From: Gammaproteobacteria bacterium
Lineage (GTDB): Bacteria > Pseudomonadota > Gammaproteobacteria > Magnimaribacterales > AG-339-G14
NCBI GenBank assembly: GCA_019652555.1
Contig: BPAJ01000001.1
Coordinates: forward strand, 646,762-710,761
Direction: 5' to 3'
DNA: 64,000 nucleotides
The translations under genes and the position numbers were made by a program. Of the stretch, positions 9,142 to 20,136 are shown piece after piece. The notes below the pieces were generated by a model, which did not search any database, was not told where the DNA came from, and saw only the letters and a program-made list of their open reading frames with translations. Numbering within the stretch: the stretch's first letter is position 1; each line of letters opens with the position of its first letter.

Positions 9142-11139
9142 TCAGCTTAGTAATAATTTTTCTTTGAGATTTGATATTTTATCTCGCAGAGAGGCTGCTT
9201 CTTCAAATTCTAATTTGTTTGCATGGCTTAGCATCAATTTTTCTAAATCATCAATTTTTGCCGATAAATCTTTAGGATTTAAAAATTCTTCATCTAGTTT
9301 GTCTTCTACTTTTTTTATGAATTGTTTTTTGGAAGAAAGTTTTGAGCCTTCCATAATATCTGTAATTGGTTTGTAAATTCCTTGAGGCTTTATATTATTT
9401 TTTTTATTAAATTTTTCTTGAATCTTTCTGCGTCTTGCAGTTTCATCAAGAGTCCTTTGTATGGAGCCTGTAATTGAATCAGCATATAAAATCGCATGAC
9501 CTTTTTCATGTCTTGCTGCCCTGCCAATGGTTTGGATCATACTTGTTTCTGACCTTAAAAAACCTTCTTTATCGGCATCTAGAATTGCAACTAGAGATAC
9601 CTCAGGAAGATCTAATCCTTCTCTCAAAAGGTTTATTCCAACAAGCACATCAAAATTACCCATTCTGAGCTCTCTTAAAATTTCTACTCTTTCAACGGTA
9701 TCAATATCCGAATGAAGATATCTGACATTGATATCCCTTTCGAACAAATATTGGCTTAAATCTTCTGCCATTCTTTTTGTTAAAACAGTGGCTAGCACTC
9801 TTTCTTTTTTTTGTATTTTTTTCTGTATTTCAGATATCAAATCATCGACTTGATTTGTCGCAGGTCTTATTTCAATAGAAGGGTCTAATAAGCCTGTTGG
9901 TCGAGCTATCATCTCAATTAACTGATCTAGGTGATTATCTTCATATTCACCAGGAGTGGCTGATACAAAAACCTTTTGTCCAGACATTGATTCCCATTCA
10001 TCAAAGCGTAAGGGACGATTATCTAGGGCGCTGGGTAATCTGAAACCGTAATCAGCTAGAGTTTCTTTTCGAGATCTATCTCCTCTATACATGCCCTTAA
10101 TTTGAGGAAGCGAAACATGTGACTCATCGACAAACACAATAGTGTCTTCAGGCAGATAGTCATATAAAGTTGGCGGAGCCTCTCCTTCGTTTCTCCCAGA
10201 TAAATATCTTGAGTAGTTCTCTATTCCTGAACAATAACCAAGTTCTTTGATCATTTCCAAATCAAACTTTGTTCTCTCCTCAATTCTTTGAGCTTCAATA
10301 TATTTTTCATTTTTTTTAAAGTATTTAACTCTTTGTTGCATTTCAGAGCGTATTTTTTTCATGGCAGAAAGCATGATATCTCTGGTAGTTACATAATGAG
10401 TTTTTGGAAAGATTGTTGCTCGAGGAACATCTCTAAAAATTTCACCCGTTAGAGGATCAAAAAATTTCAAGGATTCAATTTCTTTATCAAAAAATTCAAC
10501 TCTCAGAGCTTCTTTTTCAGACTCTGCAGGAAAAATATCTACGACATCGCCTTTAACTCTGTAAGTAGCTCTTTTAAATTCAATATCATTTCTTGTATAT
10601 TGCAGTTCTGCCAGCCTAAGTAACAGCTTGCCGAGTTCTAATTCATCTCCTCTGTCTAAATGGAGAACCATTTTCAAATAGGATTTTGGATCTCCTAGCC
10701 CATAAATTGCTGAAACCGTAGCAACTATAATTACATCTCTTCTTTCGAGTACTGCTTTTGTTGCAGATAATCTCATTTGTTCAATATGTTCATTTATGGA
10801 AGCATCTTTCTCTATGAAGACATCTGAAGAAGGTACATAAGCTTCAGGCTGATAGTAATCATAGTAAGAAACAAAATACTCAACAGCATTGTCAGGAAAA
10901 AACTCTTTGAATTCTCCGTATAGCTGAGCAGCAAGAGTTTTATTATGAGACATAACAATAGCCGGTCTTTGTAAATTCTCAATGACATTTGCCATAGCAA
11001 AAGTTTTACCTGATCCTGTAACGCCTTTTAAGGTTTGATTTAAGAGGCCAGACTTCAAACCCTTTACAATTTTTTGAATTGCCTGAGGTTGATCCCCTGA
11101 GGGTCCAAAATTGGATTTAATTTTAAATGACTTGCTCAT
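9142..11139 (-). CDS. uvrB: UvrABC excinuclease subunit B
   Basis: Damage-verification helicase of nucleotide excision repair. The 665 residues include Walker A (GVTGSGKT, residues 39-46), the DNA-inserting beta-hairpin [12 protein letters not shown] near residues 92-103, the Walker B DESH near 340, helicase motif VI ([10 protein letters not shown]), and the C-terminal UvrC-binding UVR motif near 625-660. Length is normal. Divergent from tRNA-Asn with 34 bases between. No LexA box (CTG-N10-CAG) is present in that gap, unlike E. coli uvrB. purL follows 41 bases downstream. Confidence 0.98.
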   Translation of the reverse strand: MSKSFKIKSNFGPSGDQPQAIQKIVKGLKSGLLNQTLKGVTGSGKTFAMANVIENLQRPAIVMSHNKTLAAQLYGEFKEFFPDNAVEYFVSYYDYYQPEAYVPSSDVFIEKDASINEHIEQMRLSATKAVLERRDVIIVATVSAIYGLGDPKSYLKMVLHLDRGDELELGKLLLRLAELQYTRNDIEFKRATYRVKGDVVDIFPAESEKEALRVEFFDKEIESLKFFDPLTGEIFRDVPRATIFPKTHYVTTRDIMLSAMKKIRSEMQQRVKYFKKNEKYIEAQRIEERTKFDLEMIKELGYCSGIENYSRYLSGRNEGEAPPTLYDYLPEDTIVFVDESHVSLPQIKGMYRGDRSRKETLADYGFRLPSALDNRPLRFDEWESMSGQKVFVSATPGEYEDNHLDQLIEMIARPTGLLDPSIEIRPATNQVDDLISEIQKKIQKKERVLATVLTKRMAEDLSQYLFERDINVRYLHSDIDTVERVEILRELRMGNFDVLVGINLLREGLDLPEVSLVAILDADKEGFLRSETSMIQTIGRAARHEKGHAILYADSITGSIQRTLDETARRRKIQEKFNKKNNIKPQGIYKPITDIMEGSKLSSKKQFIKKVEDKLDEEFLNPKDLSAKIDDLEKLMLSHANKLEFEEAASLRDKISNLKEKLLLS

Positions 11140-11156
11140 TATTTAATTTTTTTGCT

Positions 11157-11163
11157 TATAATA
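11157..11163. promoter_or_regulatory. Symmetric -10 region shared by tRNA-Asn and uvrB
   Basis: Plus strand 11157-11162 is TATAAT, placing a transcription start about 5 bases before the mature tRNA. Minus strand 11163-11158 is TATTAT, placing a start about 12 bases before the uvrB ATG. A weak TTGCTC at 11132-11137 could be the plus -35 (19-base spacer). The overlap suggests bidirectional transcription from one AT-rich core. Confidence 0.5.
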
Positions 11164-11173
11164 CATTCCTTTT

Positions 11174-11249
<76 letters not shown>

Positions 11250-11258
11250 AAAGATACA

Positions 11259-11975
11259 ATGCCTATTTATTCTAGCGAATCATCTGAACCATACAAATTA
11301 AGTCGATCAAGAATTGAGAATTTTTGTAAATGTAAAAAATGCTTCTACTTAGAAGAAAAACTTGGTATTTCAAAGCCAGCCCAGTTTCCCTTTAATCTGA
11401 ATAATGCTGTGGATGAATTATTAAAAAATGAATTTGATAACTTTAGAGGTACCAAAGACAATCATCCCTTAATAGTTGAGTATGGCATCGATGCGAAACC
11501 TTTTGAGCACCCAGAAATTGAAAATTGGCGAACTAGAAATAAAGGCATTGGTTTTTTAGATAATGACACAAACTTATATTTTTATGGCCTAGTTGATGAT
11601 GTTTGGATAAGTACGGTAAATGAAAAACTCATCATTGTGGATTACAAAGCAACCTCTAAAAAAGGCGAAGTATCTTTGGATGCTCCTTGGCAAATTAGTT
11701 ACAAAAGACAGGTTGAAATTTATCAATGGCTTTTTAAAAAAAATGGTTTTGATGTTGAAGACATTACTTATTTTGTCTACTGCAATGGTAGAGCTGACAA
11801 AAAGGAATTTAATAACCTTTTAGAATTTAAAACTAAGGTCATTAGCTATAAAGGAAATACTGACTGGATAGACCCAGTTACAAGAGAGATAAAAAAAGTA
11901 CTAGATGATGATAAAATTCCGGAATCAAATCCTAGTTGTGAATATTGCAGATACATAACTAAAGCTAATTTATAG
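11259..11975 (+). CDS. PD-(D/E)XK nuclease superfamily protein (RecB/Cas4-like)
   Basis: A 238-residue protein with the RecB-family core: acidic residues in GLVDDVWIS (Asp113/Asp114) and the catalytic strand IIVDYKATS (Asp128, Lys130). Cysteines flank the core: Cys23, Cys25 and Cys28 in FCKCKKC, and Cys227/Cys230 in CEYCRY. This N- and C-terminal clamp resembles the iron-sulfur arrangement of Cas4/AddB nucleases, though a cluster is only inferred. Exact role unknown; no CRISPR or recBCD genes are near. It starts 9 bases after tRNA-Asn with no clear Shine-Dalgarno and ends 7 bases before the antiporter ATG, whose AGGAGA overlaps its stop. Confidence 0.8.
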   Translation: MPIYSSESSEPYKLSRSRIENFCKCKKCFYLEEKLGISKPAQFPFNLNNAVDELLKNEFDNFRGTKDNHPLIVEYGIDAKPFEHPEIENWRTRNKGIGFLDNDTNLYFYGLVDDVWISTVNEKLIIVDYKATSKKGEVSLDAPWQISYKRQVEIYQWLFKKNGFDVEDITYFVYCNGRADKKEFNNLLEFKTKVISYKGNTDWIDPVTREIKKVLDDDKIPESNPSCEYCRYITKANL

Positions 11976-11982
11976 GAGAAAC

Positions 11983-12924
11983 ATGGAATTACTATACGCG
12001 ACATTAGTCTTCTTAATTGGCTTGGGCGTCTTGATCTCCGGAGCTGAGATATTTATTCATCATAGTGCGCAATTGGGAGCTAAATTAGGAATAAGCGACG
12101 TTATTGTAGGAATTACTCTAGTCGCCCTTGGTACTTCTATTCCAGAAATATTTGTTAGCGTTTCTTCAATAATTAATGATGCGCCTGCTCTTGCTTTAGG
12201 AAATTCAATTGGTTCTAACATAAGCAATATTGCTATTATTTATGGGTTAAGTCTTTTTTGGTTGGCTTCCAAAACGCTAAATATAAGTCTAAGAAATATT
12301 TTTATTTTGATTTTAAGTGTCTTGATTGCTGGTTGGGCTCTTTACGATTTAACAATTTCTGTTGCCGATTCGATAGTGTTCATAGCGCTGTTTATCCTAT
12401 TTGTTTTAAACCTCTTTAGAGAGAAGCCTGAAGAAGTCCCAGAAAATACTCACAAAGATGAGTCTTTTACTAAAGTGTCCCTTTTGATTCTGCTAAGTTT
12501 GATTTTATTAGCAGTAGGTTCTGAGTTGACTGTACGAGGAGGAGTTGACTTGGCAATAGGCCTTGGTATTCCCGATGCTGTTATTGGCCTTACTATGATA
12601 GCGATTGGTACAAGCTTACCTGAATTAGCAGCTTCCGTTTCTGCTCTCAGAAGAAGTAAAGGAAATATGGTTGTCGGAAATATTGTGGGCTCTAATATTT
12701 TAAATATAGTGCTAATTTTTCCAATAATCGGGATTGGCTCAACAGCTGTTTTTGATCAAGAAATTTTTAACCGAGACTTCATGGTTATGAGTGCATTAAC
12801 AGCGGCTTTCATTTTATTAGTAACTGTTGGGAGAGGAGAAGGAAGTTTAAAAAAAGTTTTATATCCTGTATTTGCTATAGGAATGTTTGTTTCAATGGGT
12901 TTTTATCTAACTAGCTTATTTTAA
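11983..12924 (+). CDS. Calcium/sodium antiporter, CaCA family (YrbG-like)
   Basis: An inner-membrane cation/Ca2+ exchanger of 313 residues, about ten hydrophobic helices. The two inverted alpha repeats are visible: VALGTSIPEIF near residues 48-58 and IAIGTSLPELA near 207-217, each carrying the ion-binding Glu. The loop between the halves (EKPEEVPENTHKDE, about 146-160) is charged. A good ribosome site AGGAGA at 11974-11979 overlaps the end of the nuclease gene. Its TAA shares a 4-base TTAA with the convergent cysS stop. Ion specificity is inferred from the family. Confidence 0.92.
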   Translation: MELLYATLVFLIGLGVLISGAEIFIHHSAQLGAKLGISDVIVGITLVALGTSIPEIFVSVSSIINDAPALALGNSIGSNISNIAIIYGLSLFWLASKTLNISLRNIFILILSVLIAGWALYDLTISVADSIVFIALFILFVLNLFREKPEEVPENTHKDESFTKVSLLILLSLILLAVGSELTVRGGVDLAIGLGIPDAVIGLTMIAIGTSLPELAASVSALRRSKGNMVVGNIVGSNILNIVLIFPIIGIGSTAVFDQEIFNRDFMVMSALTAAFILLVTVGRGEGSLKKVLYPVFAIGMFVSMGFYLTSLF

Positions 12925-14285
12925 GACTTTTTTTTCCAGATCGTTTTTCCATCGAGATCTTCCAAGACAATACCTTTTTTTAGTAATTGATCTCTTATTT
13001 CATCTGCTAGATCAAATTTTTTGTTTCCTCTGGCATCGTTACGATCACTAATCAGCTTTTCGATTTCTCTATCTGAAAGTTCAAGCTCTCCATATTTAAA
13101 ATAATTTTCTGCTTCATCTAAAAGTAACCCTAAAGAATTAAGCAATACTTTAAGCGTAAATAACTTATCAGATGATAGGTCTCCGCCGCTTTCAGTATTT
13201 GCTGCATAAGCTTGAAGTAGGGAAAGAGCCTTGGGAGAGTTGAAATCATCTTGAAAAGCAGAAATGAATTCTTCTCTAAAAGTTTTGTCTTCATTAAATT
13301 TTCTAGGTGTTTTTATATCACTGAATAATGTGTAGAACTTATCTAGAACTCTTTTTGCATTTTCCAAACCTTCTTTTGAATATGATATTGGGCTTCTGTA
13401 ATGCGTCAAAAGAAAAAATAACCTTAAAACCTCTGGATGAAAGTCTTTTAAGATATCTTTAACCGTAATAAAGTTTTTCAAAGATTTAGACATTTTTTTG
13501 TCTTCAATTCTCAATGGACCGGTATGCATCCATAAGGATGCAAAATTTCTCTCAGTTGCACACTCTGCTTGAGCTATTTCATTTTCATGATGGGGAAACT
13601 TTAAATCTAAGCCTCCTCCGTGAATATCGAACTCCTCGCCAAGGTATTTTATGCTCATTGCAGAACATTCAATATGCCAGCCAGGTCTCCCTTCTCCCCA
13701 AGGAGATGGCCAAGTAATCCCATCGGTATCCATTTTCCATAAAACAAAATCCGCTTCATGTTTTTTATTGAGATCCTTTATTGTTCTTTCTGCAGCAGAT
13801 AGCTGATCTAAAGTCCTGTTGGCCAATTTTCCGTAGTCTTTAAATTTTTGTATATCAAAGTAAACATCCGATTCGTTCTTCCTATATGCATAGCCTTTTT
13901 CTTCAAGAGATTGAATCATAGAAATGATCTCTTCAATATGGTCAGATACTTTTGGCTCAACGTCAGGAGAATCAATACCCAGAGAAAAGAAATCATCGTG
14001 CATTTCTTTAATAAACTTCTTAGAAAAATCTAATGCTGGAATGCCCTCTTCTTTGGCACGATTTATAATTTTATCGTCAACATCTGTGATATTTCTTACA
14101 TATTTTACTTTGAAGCCTACGAACCTTAAAAATTTGACAATTACGTCGAAGTTAATAAAAGTTCTTGCATGCCCGATATGCACATCGTCATAAGGAGTTA
14201 ACCCGCATATATAAATACTGACTTCTCTTTTAATTTTGGGCTTAAAAGTCTCTTTTTTACCTGTGAGTGAATTGAATATTTTCAT
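12921..14285 (-). CDS. cysS: Cysteinyl-tRNA synthetase
   Basis: Class I synthetase charging tRNA-Cys. The 454-residue protein has the zinc-ligand CGLTPYD, the HIGH motif in VHIGHARTF near residues 36-43, the second metal-site WHIECS, and KMSKS near residue 264. The C-terminal DALR and anticodon-binding regions are present, so the length is normal. The start [12 protein letters not shown] is family-typical. Divergent from the cyclophilin gene with 34 bases between, and convergent with the antiporter, with which it overlaps by 4 bases. Confidence 0.98.
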   Translation of the reverse strand: MKIFNSLTGKKETFKPKIKREVSIYICGLTPYDDVHIGHARTFINFDVIVKFLRFVGFKVKYVRNITDVDDKIINRAKEEGIPALDFSKKFIKEMHDDFFSLGIDSPDVEPKVSDHIEEIISMIQSLEEKGYAYRKNESDVYFDIQKFKDYGKLANRTLDQLSAAERTIKDLNKKHEADFVLWKMDTDGITWPSPWGEGRPGWHIECSAMSIKYLGEEFDIHGGGLDLKFPHHENEIAQAECATERNFASLWMHTGPLRIEDKKMSKSLKNFITVKDILKDFHPEVLRLFFLLTHYRSPISYSKEGLENAKRVLDKFYTLFSDIKTPRKFNEDKTFREEFISAFQDDFNSPKALSLLQAYAANTESGGDLSSDKLFTLKVLLNSLGLLLDEAENYFKYGELELSDREIEKLISDRNDARGNKKFDLADEIRDQLLKKGIVLEDLDGKTIWKKKS

Positions 14286-14319
14286 TTTTAAGTGAAGCTA
14301 GATAAGGGTATGATTAATT

Positions 14320-14814
14320 ATGAATGAAATAATACTTTTAACTATCACTACTTCCTTAGGTAGCTTTGATATTGAACTTTACCAAAAAGAAGCGCCCATA
14401 ACAGCTAACAATTTTGTTGAATATGTGGAGCAAAATTTTTATGAAAATACTTTATTTCACAGAGTTATTCCAGGCTTTGTAATTCAAGGTGGAGGTTTTG
14501 AAATAGGTATGTCTCCTAAAGAAACCAATCCACCAATTAAAAATGAAGCAGATAACGGTCTCAAAAATGATAAATATACTTTGTCCATGGCGAGAACTCA
14601 GGATCTAGATTCAGCAACATCTCAATTTTTTATTAACCTTGTCGATAATAAATCATTAGATTACCCTTCAATGGGGGGATATGCGGTTTTTGGAAAAGTT
14701 ATTTCTGGAGAAGAAGTTATTGATGAAATTGCATCTGTTAGAACTACAAACGTTGGTCCTTATCAAGATGTTCCTGTAGAAGATGTCTATATTATAAAAG
14801 TCGAAAAAAAATAA
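14320..14814 (+). CDS. ppiB: Cyclophilin-type peptidyl-prolyl cis-trans isomerase, cytoplasmic
   Basis: Catalyses proline isomerisation during folding. 164 residues with no signal peptide, so the cytoplasmic PpiB type. Cyclophilin signatures include LFHRVIPGFVIQGGGF, SMARTQDLDSATSQFFINL and YAVFGKVISGEEVID. A TATGAT at 14309-14314 lies only 5 bases before the ATG, so the transcript may be nearly leaderless. The stop is directly followed (no gap) by the lpxH ATG, so the two are co-translated. Confidence 0.95.
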   Translation: MNEIILLTITTSLGSFDIELYQKEAPITANNFVEYVEQNFYENTLFHRVIPGFVIQGGGFEIGMSPKETNPPIKNEADNGLKNDKYTLSMARTQDLDSATSQFFINLVDNKSLDYPSMGGYAVFGKVISGEEVIDEIASVRTTNVGPYQDVPVEDVYIIKVEKK

Positions 14815-15528
14815 ATGTCGTCTTGTTTTATTTCTGATCTACATTTAGATCATAAACGCGAAGATATAAAAAAAGCTTTTTTCAAATTTCTAGAATCAGA
14901 GGCTTCTGAATTCGAAAATCTTTACATTTTGGGAGATTTATTTGAAGTTTGGATCGGCGACGATTTTGAGGATAGATTTACAAGCGAAGTAATTTCTGAA
15001 TTGAAAAAATTTTCTCTCAAAAATAAAAATATTTTCATAATGCACGGGAATAGAGATTTTCTTATAGGAAAAAAATTTGCAGAAAAATGCGGCGCTAAAT
15101 TAATCTCAGATCCGTTGATATTAAATAAAGAAGGGAAAAAAATTATGCTGTCTCATGGAGATATTTTTTGTACAGATGATTTGGAATATCAAAATTTTAA
15201 AGAGAAAGTTAGAAATGAAAAATGGCAAAAAGAATTCCTCTCAAAAGATCTAAAAGATCGAGAAGAAATTGCAAAAAACCTTCGGAAGGAAAGTACAAAG
15301 AAAAATTCAAAAAAAGAAGACTATTTAATGGATGTAAACAAATTGGAAGTAGAAAAAATTGCTCAAGAGAATAAAGTTGAGATTTTAATCCATGGGCATG
15401 TGCATCGCCCTAAAGTTCACAATGAAGCCTTTGGTCAAAGAATTGTCCTAGGTGATTGGGATAAAAAATACTGGTTTATTAGTTTAAAAGGAGAAAAAAT
15501 CAGTCTTCACTCAAGTGAAATTACATAG
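14815..15528 (+). CDS. lpxH: UDP-2,3-diacylglucosamine diphosphatase
   Basis: Hydrolyses UDP-2,3-diacylglucosamine to lipid X in lipid A synthesis, at the inner face of the inner membrane. The 237-residue calcineurin-like metallophosphoesterase has all metal motifs: SDLHLD, GDLFEVWIGDD, GNRDF, LSHGD and HGHVHRP. Presence of lpxH indicates a Gram-negative cell with lipid A. ppiB directly upstream with no spacer is a pairing also found in other gammaproteobacteria. The last 8 bases overlap the end of the convergent DUF1289 gene. Confidence 0.95.
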   Translation: MSSCFISDLHLDHKREDIKKAFFKFLESEASEFENLYILGDLFEVWIGDDFEDRFTSEVISELKKFSLKNKNIFIMHGNRDFLIGKKFAEKCGAKLISDPLILNKEGKKIMLSHGDIFCTDDLEYQNFKEKVRNEKWQKEFLSKDLKDREEIAKNLRKESTKKNSKKEDYLMDVNKLEVEKIAQENKVEILIHGHVHRPKVHNEAFGQRIVLGDWDKKYWFISLKGEKISLHSSEIT

Positions 15529-15979
15529 ACTTATTTCTATTAAGCGGCTCGATGAAATATTTTTCATAATGAGCCTTCGATAAGGTATAAAGTTCGCTTT
15601 CTATCTCTTCTTTTAGAAAAGTTAGTGATTTATTTTTTTCAAACACATCGATACCAAATTCATCAAGGTTATCAAAGCTTTCGCTTACTTGTTTTATTAC
15701 TTCAAAGGCCTTCGATAAATCATTCAAATCGTCTTTAATTTTCAATTGAAAATATTTTATTGATTCCTCAAGCTTTTTAGAATCTGAAACCTTTAATCTG
15801 GAAGCCATAATTTGTGACTTAAGCTTTTCTAATCTTTTCCAAACAGATTCCCTTTCTTCTGGCTTAAAAGCGTTCCAATTAATCACTTCAAAGGAGAATC
15901 TTTTGCAACCCCTGCAAACGTCATCGCCATAAGTGGTTGAGCAAATACCTACGCAAGGAGTTCTAGTTCTGTTGACCAT
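15521..15979 (-). CDS. DUF1289 domain-containing protein
   Basis: A 152-residue protein whose N-terminus carries the DUF1289 pattern: TPCVGICST, then VCRGCKRFSFEVINWN with four cysteines spaced like a small metal-binding knuckle. Molecular role unknown for the family. The remaining hundred residues are charged and look helical (coiled-coil-like EKLKSQIMAS... region) and go beyond the short DUF1289 proteins of about 60-80 residues. Divergent from acnB with 78 bases between. Confidence 0.85.
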   Translation of the reverse strand: MVNRTRTPCVGICSTTYGDDVCRGCKRFSFEVINWNAFKPEERESVWKRLEKLKSQIMASRLKVSDSKKLEESIKYFQLKIKDDLNDLSKAFEVIKQVSESFDNLDEFGIDVFEKNKSLTFLKEEIESELYTLSKAHYEKYFIEPLNRNKSM

Positions 15980-16028
15980 TTCCTACTATTCTAACAATAA
16001 TTTTCAAAATTAGATTCTTGACTCATCA

Positions 16029-16037
16029 TGATATAAT
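16029..16037 (+). promoter_or_regulatory. Extended -10 promoter of acnB
   Basis: TGATATAAT, an extended -10 (TG-N-TATAAT), ends 20 bases before the acnB ATG. A GGAG ribosome site follows at 16049-16052. The -35 position (ATTAGA, 16009-16014, 17-base spacer from TATAAT at 16032) is weak, as is usual for extended -10 promoters. Confidence 0.6.
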
Positions 16038-16057
16038 AGATTTTTTTTGGAGATGAG

Positions 16058-18640
16058 ATGCTTGAGGATTATTTAAATTCAGTCAAGGAAAGAGATAGTC
16101 AAGGTATACCCCCTTTGCCTCTTGATGCTGAACAAACTTCTGGTTTGATAGAGCTTATTAAAGATGCTTCAAAAAATGATAAAAACCTTTTGGAGCTTTT
16201 GACTGAAAGAGTTCCTGCAGGTGTCGATGATGCTGCATATGTGAAAGCTGCATTTCTCTCAGATATCGCCAATAAAAAAATCTCTTGTGAATTAATCTCT
16301 CCAAAAGAGGCTACGTTTTACTTAGGTACCATGCTTGGAGGCTACAATGTAGAGCCGTTAATCTCATTGATTGATGATCCTGAGTGCGGAGAAGAAGCTG
16401 TAAAAGCATTATCAAATACTCTTTTAGTATTCGATGCATTCAATGATATTGCTGAAAAATCTAAATCTTCAGAGAATGCCGCTAAAATTTTAAATTCTTG
16501 GGCAGAAGCTGAATGGTTCTTATCAAAACCTGAAGTGCCAGAAAAGATAGACACGATTATTTTTAAGGTGCCTGGAGAAACAAATACTGATGACTTATCT
16601 CCTGCTCCGGATGCTTGGTCTAGACCTGATATCCCTCTTCATGCTCTATCCATGTATAAAATGCCAAGAAAAGGTTTATCAAAAGATCCTTTAAAAGAAA
16701 TTGAAGCTCTTAAAGAAAAGGGTTTGCCTGTAACCTTGGTTGGTGATGTTATGGGTACGGGCTCATCAAGAAAATCTGCTACTAATTCTGTTCTTTGGCA
16801 CATTGGTGAAGATATTCCTTATATTCCAAATAAAAAAACAGGAGGAATTTGTATTGGAGAAAAAGTTGCTCCTATATTCTTCAATACAATGGAGGATTCA
16901 GGAACTTTGGTTTTTGAGGCAGATGTAGAAAACCTCAATATGGGAGATATTATTTCTATTTTTCCTGCTAAGGGAGAAATAAAAAATGAAAAAGGGAAAC
17001 TAATTACTAAATTCAGTCTTAAATCAGAAACTTTTCTTGATGAAGTACGAGCTGGTGGAAGAATACCTTTAATCATTGGCAGGAGCCTTACTGATAAATC
17101 TAGAGAGTATTTGAACTTAGCTCCTTCGGAAGTTTTCGTAAGACCTGGAATGGATGATGATTCTGATGAAGGTTTTACTCTAGCTCAAAAAATGGTTGGA
17201 AAAGCTTGTGGAGTGAAAGGTATAAGGCCAGGAACATACTGTGAACCTATAATGACAACCGTCGGGTCTCAAGACACAACTGGGCCAATGACTAGGGACG
17301 AGCTAAAGGAGCTAGCCTGTCTTGGCTTTACTTCAGATTTAGTGATGCAGTCTTTTTGTCATACTGTCGCTTATCCAAAACCTGTTGATATAGAAACTCA
17401 ACACACACTCCCTGAATTTATAAGAACAAGAGGAGGAGTTGCTCTTAAGCCAGGAGATGGAATTATTCACTCTTGGTTAAATAGAATGCTTTTACCAGAC
17501 ACTGTAGGGACTGGTGGGGACTCTCATACCAGATTTCCGATAGGAATAAGTTTCCCTGCAGGCTCAGGATTAGTTGCATTTGGTGCTGCTTTGGGAGTAA
17601 TACCTTTAGACATGCCTGAATCTGTGTTGGTTAGGTTTTCTGGTGAGATGCAGCCAGGAATTACTTTGAGAGACTTGGTAAATGCAATTCCTTATGCGGC
17701 AATCCAAAAAGGTTTGCTCACAGTAGAAAAAGAAAATAAGAAAAATATTTTTTCGGGAAGATGTTTAGAAATTGAAGGCTTGTCTGATTTGAAAATCGAA
17801 CAAGCTTTTGAGCTTTCAGATGCGTCTGCAGAAAGATCGGCTTCAGGTTGTACTGTACTTTTGGACGAGGAACCTATTTTAGAATACTTAAAATCAAATG
17901 TTGTCCTTTTGAGATGGTTAATTTCAGAAGGTTATGGAGATCCTAGGACACTTGAGCGAAGAGCCCAAAAAATGGAAAGCTGGATAAAAAATCCTGTTCT
18001 TTTGAAACCTGACTCTAACGCAAAATATGCCGCTACTATAGAAATAGATCTTAATGAAATCAAAGAACCCCTGCTTGCATGTCCTAATGACCCTGACGAT
18101 ATTAAAACTCTTTCTGAAATTGGAGAGGTAAATATTGACGAAGTTTTTATTGGATCGTGTATGACGAACATTGGTCATTTTCGGGCAGCTGGAAAGCTTC
18201 TTAAAAATGTGACTTCTCCTTTACCCACAAGACTCTGGATTTCTCCACCAACGAGAATGGATAAATTTCAATTGGAAGAAGAAGGTTTTTATGAAATATA
18301 TAAAAATGCCGATGTAAGAACTGAAGTTCCAGGTTGCTCTTTGTGTATGGGAAATCAGGCAAGGGTTGAGCCAAATTCAACAGTTGTTTCTACCTCAACA
18401 AGAAATTTTCCAAACCGACTTGGAGATGGAGCAGATGTATTTCTTGCATCAGCAGAATTAGCTGCAATTTCATCTATTCTTGGCAAACTGCCTTCTACTG
18501 AAGAATACAATAACTTTATGAAAGACATAAATACAATGTCTTCAGAGATTTTTAGATATATGAATTTTAATGAAATTGCATCTTATAAAAATGCTGCTGA
18601 GAATGCGGTTTTACCCTCAGTGACAATAGAAACTAATTAA
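16058..18640 (+). CDS. acnB: Aconitate hydratase B (also 2-methylisocitrate dehydratase)
   Basis: Interconverts citrate and isocitrate in the TCA cycle; AcnB also hydrates 2-methyl-cis-aconitate in the methylcitrate cycle. 860 residues, with the N-terminal HEAT-like and swivel domains characteristic of AcnB preceding the catalytic domains. The [4Fe-4S] ligands are Cys701 (GSCMTN), Cys760 and Cys763 (PGCSLCMG), each nine residues before the E. coli positions. It can complete the prpBCD pathway encoded at 35081-38536. Promoter and GGAG site are clear. Its last 8 bases overlap the convergent purF stop. Confidence 0.98.
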   Translation: MLEDYLNSVKERDSQGIPPLPLDAEQTSGLIELIKDASKNDKNLLELLTERVPAGVDDAAYVKAAFLSDIANKKISCELISPKEATFYLGTMLGGYNVEPLISLIDDPECGEEAVKALSNTLLVFDAFNDIAEKSKSSENAAKILNSWAEAEWFLSKPEVPEKIDTIIFKVPGETNTDDLSPAPDAWSRPDIPLHALSMYKMPRKGLSKDPLKEIEALKEKGLPVTLVGDVMGTGSSRKSATNSVLWHIGEDIPYIPNKKTGGICIGEKVAPIFFNTMEDSGTLVFEADVENLNMGDIISIFPAKGEIKNEKGKLITKFSLKSETFLDEVRAGGRIPLIIGRSLTDKSREYLNLAPSEVFVRPGMDDDSDEGFTLAQKMVGKACGVKGIRPGTYCEPIMTTVGSQDTTGPMTRDELKELACLGFTSDLVMQSFCHTVAYPKPVDIETQHTLPEFIRTRGGVALKPGDGIIHSWLNRMLLPDTVGTGGDSHTRFPIGISFPAGSGLVAFGAALGVIPLDMPESVLVRFSGEMQPGITLRDLVNAIPYAAIQKGLLTVEKENKKNIFSGRCLEIEGLSDLKIEQAFELSDASAERSASGCTVLLDEEPILEYLKSNVVLLRWLISEGYGDPRTLERRAQKMESWIKNPVLLKPDSNAKYAATIEIDLNEIKEPLLACPNDPDDIKTLSEIGEVNIDEVFIGSCMTNIGHFRAAGKLLKNVTSPLPTRLWISPPTRMDKFQLEEEGFYEIYKNADVRTEVPGCSLCMGNQARVEPNSTVVSTSTRNFPNRLGDGADVFLASAELAAISSILGKLPSTEEYNNFMKDINTMSSEIFRYMNFNEIASYKNAAENAVLPSVTIETN

Positions 18641-20126
18641 TTAAGCCTTTAGTTGGAGATTTATTAGAGTCTTTTCTGTCTACCTCAAGATTCATTAAAT
18701 ATTCCTCTGTCACAGAGCCACAAATATAATTTCCATCAAAAATAGAGGTTTCAAAATTTTTCATTTCGGGATTTCCTTCTTGAGCAGCAGAAATTAAATC
18801 GGTTAAATTCTGATAAACAAGCCAATCCGCTCCGATGAAATCAGCGATCTGACTTTCGTCTCTTTGGTGGGCAATTAGTTCTGTAGTTGCTGCCATATCG
18901 ATTCCGTAAACATTTTGAAATCTCACAGGGGGAGCTGCTGAGGCAAAATAAACTTTTTTTGCACCTGCCTTTCGTACCATTTCAACTATCTGTTTACTTG
19001 TTGTGCCTCTTACTATTGAGTCATCAATTAAGAGGATGTTTTTACCTTTGAATTCATATGACACAGGATTTAACTTTCTTCTTACAGATTTACTTCTCAT
19101 TTCCTGTTTGGGCATAATGAAAGTTCTACCAATGTACCTATTTTTTACAAAACCTTCTCGATAGCTAACACCCAATGTTTTTGCAACTTCAATTGCTGAT
19201 GTAGTACTACTTTCTGGAATGGGTATAACTGCATCTATGTCATGATCGGGATATAAAGAGAGAATTTTCTTGCCCAAATATTGACCCATTCTGAGGCGAG
19301 ATTTCATAACAGATATTTTATCGATGACAGCATCAGGCCTTGCTAAGTAAACATATTCAAAAATACATGGAGAGTGCGAGGGATTTTCAAAACAGACTTT
19401 TCTTTCCACTTCTCCCTCTAAGGAAATGAAAACTGCTTCTCCAGGACTTACATCACCAACTACCTCAAAATTAAGGGTTTCTAGGGCTGGACTTTCAGAA
19501 GCAATCATATAGTCAGAGCCAATTAGGTCATTGTCTTTTTTTCCTAAGATCAATGGTCTGATTCCGTTAGGATCTCTAAACCCAACTATACCAACACCAC
19601 AAATCATAATTACAACTGAATAAGCGCCTTTAAGCCTTAGATGAGTCCTTGAGACTGCTTCAAAAATTTCTTTGGCTGATGGTTTTGTACCAGGAAAGTT
19701 AACTTTATATAGTTCATGAGCAAAAACGTTAAGAATGATTTCGGAATCCGAATTTGTGTTGATGTGTCTAAAATCTTCAAAGATTAGTTCTTGAGTGAGC
19801 TCTTTTGTATTAACGAGATTACCGTTATGAGAAATACTAATTCCAAAAGGTGAATTTGAATACATTGGTTGTGCAAGCTCTCTATTTTGACCACCTGCAG
19901 TTGGATACCTAACATGTCCAATGCCTATTTTTCCTTTGAGAGAAACTATGTGTTGTTGTCTGAAGACTTCTCTAACAAGACCTAGTTGTTTCCGAACGTG
20001 AAATTTTTCTCCTTCATTAGTAGCGATTCCGGCAGCATCTTGTCCCCTATGCTGGATTACCGTAAGTGCTTCATACAAAGCAGGAGCAGCATCCTCTTTA
20101 GAAACTATGCCAACAACACCACACAT
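18633..20126 (-). CDS. purF: Amidophosphoribosyltransferase
   Basis: First committed step of purine synthesis: PRPP + glutamine to phosphoribosylamine. 497 residues. The N-terminal nucleophile glutaminase begins MCGVVGIV with Cys2 directly after Met, so no propeptide is needed. The PRPP-binding loop is [15 protein letters not shown] in the C-terminal half. Last gene of the aroC-to-purF superoperon, 10 bases after cvpA. cvpA-purF is a widely conserved pair. Convergent with acnB (8-base overlap). Confidence 0.98.
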   Translation of the reverse strand: MCGVVGIVSKEDAAPALYEALTVIQHRGQDAAGIATNEGEKFHVRKQLGLVREVFRQQHIVSLKGKIGIGHVRYPTAGGQNRELAQPMYSNSPFGISISHNGNLVNTKELTQELIFEDFRHINTNSDSEIILNVFAHELYKVNFPGTKPSAKEIFEAVSRTHLRLKGAYSVVIMICGVGIVGFRDPNGIRPLILGKKDNDLIGSDYMIASESPALETLNFEVVGDVSPGEAVFISLEGEVERKVCFENPSHSPCIFEYVYLARPDAVIDKISVMKSRLRMGQYLGKKILSLYPDHDIDAVIPIPESSTTSAIEVAKTLGVSYREGFVKNRYIGRTFIMPKQEMRSKSVRRKLNPVSYEFKGKNILLIDDSIVRGTTSKQIVEMVRKAGAKKVYFASAAPPVRFQNVYGIDMAATTELIAHQRDESQIADFIGADWLVYQNLTDLISAAQEGNPEMKNFETSIFDGNYICGSVTEEYLMNLEVDRKDSNKSPTKGLIN

Positions 20127-20136
20127 TTTGCGTATT

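Noticed and set aside
11259-11975. Cas4 of a CRISPR system
   Set aside because: The protein is Cas4-like in its core, but there are no direct repeats with spacers and no other cas genes anywhere in the window.
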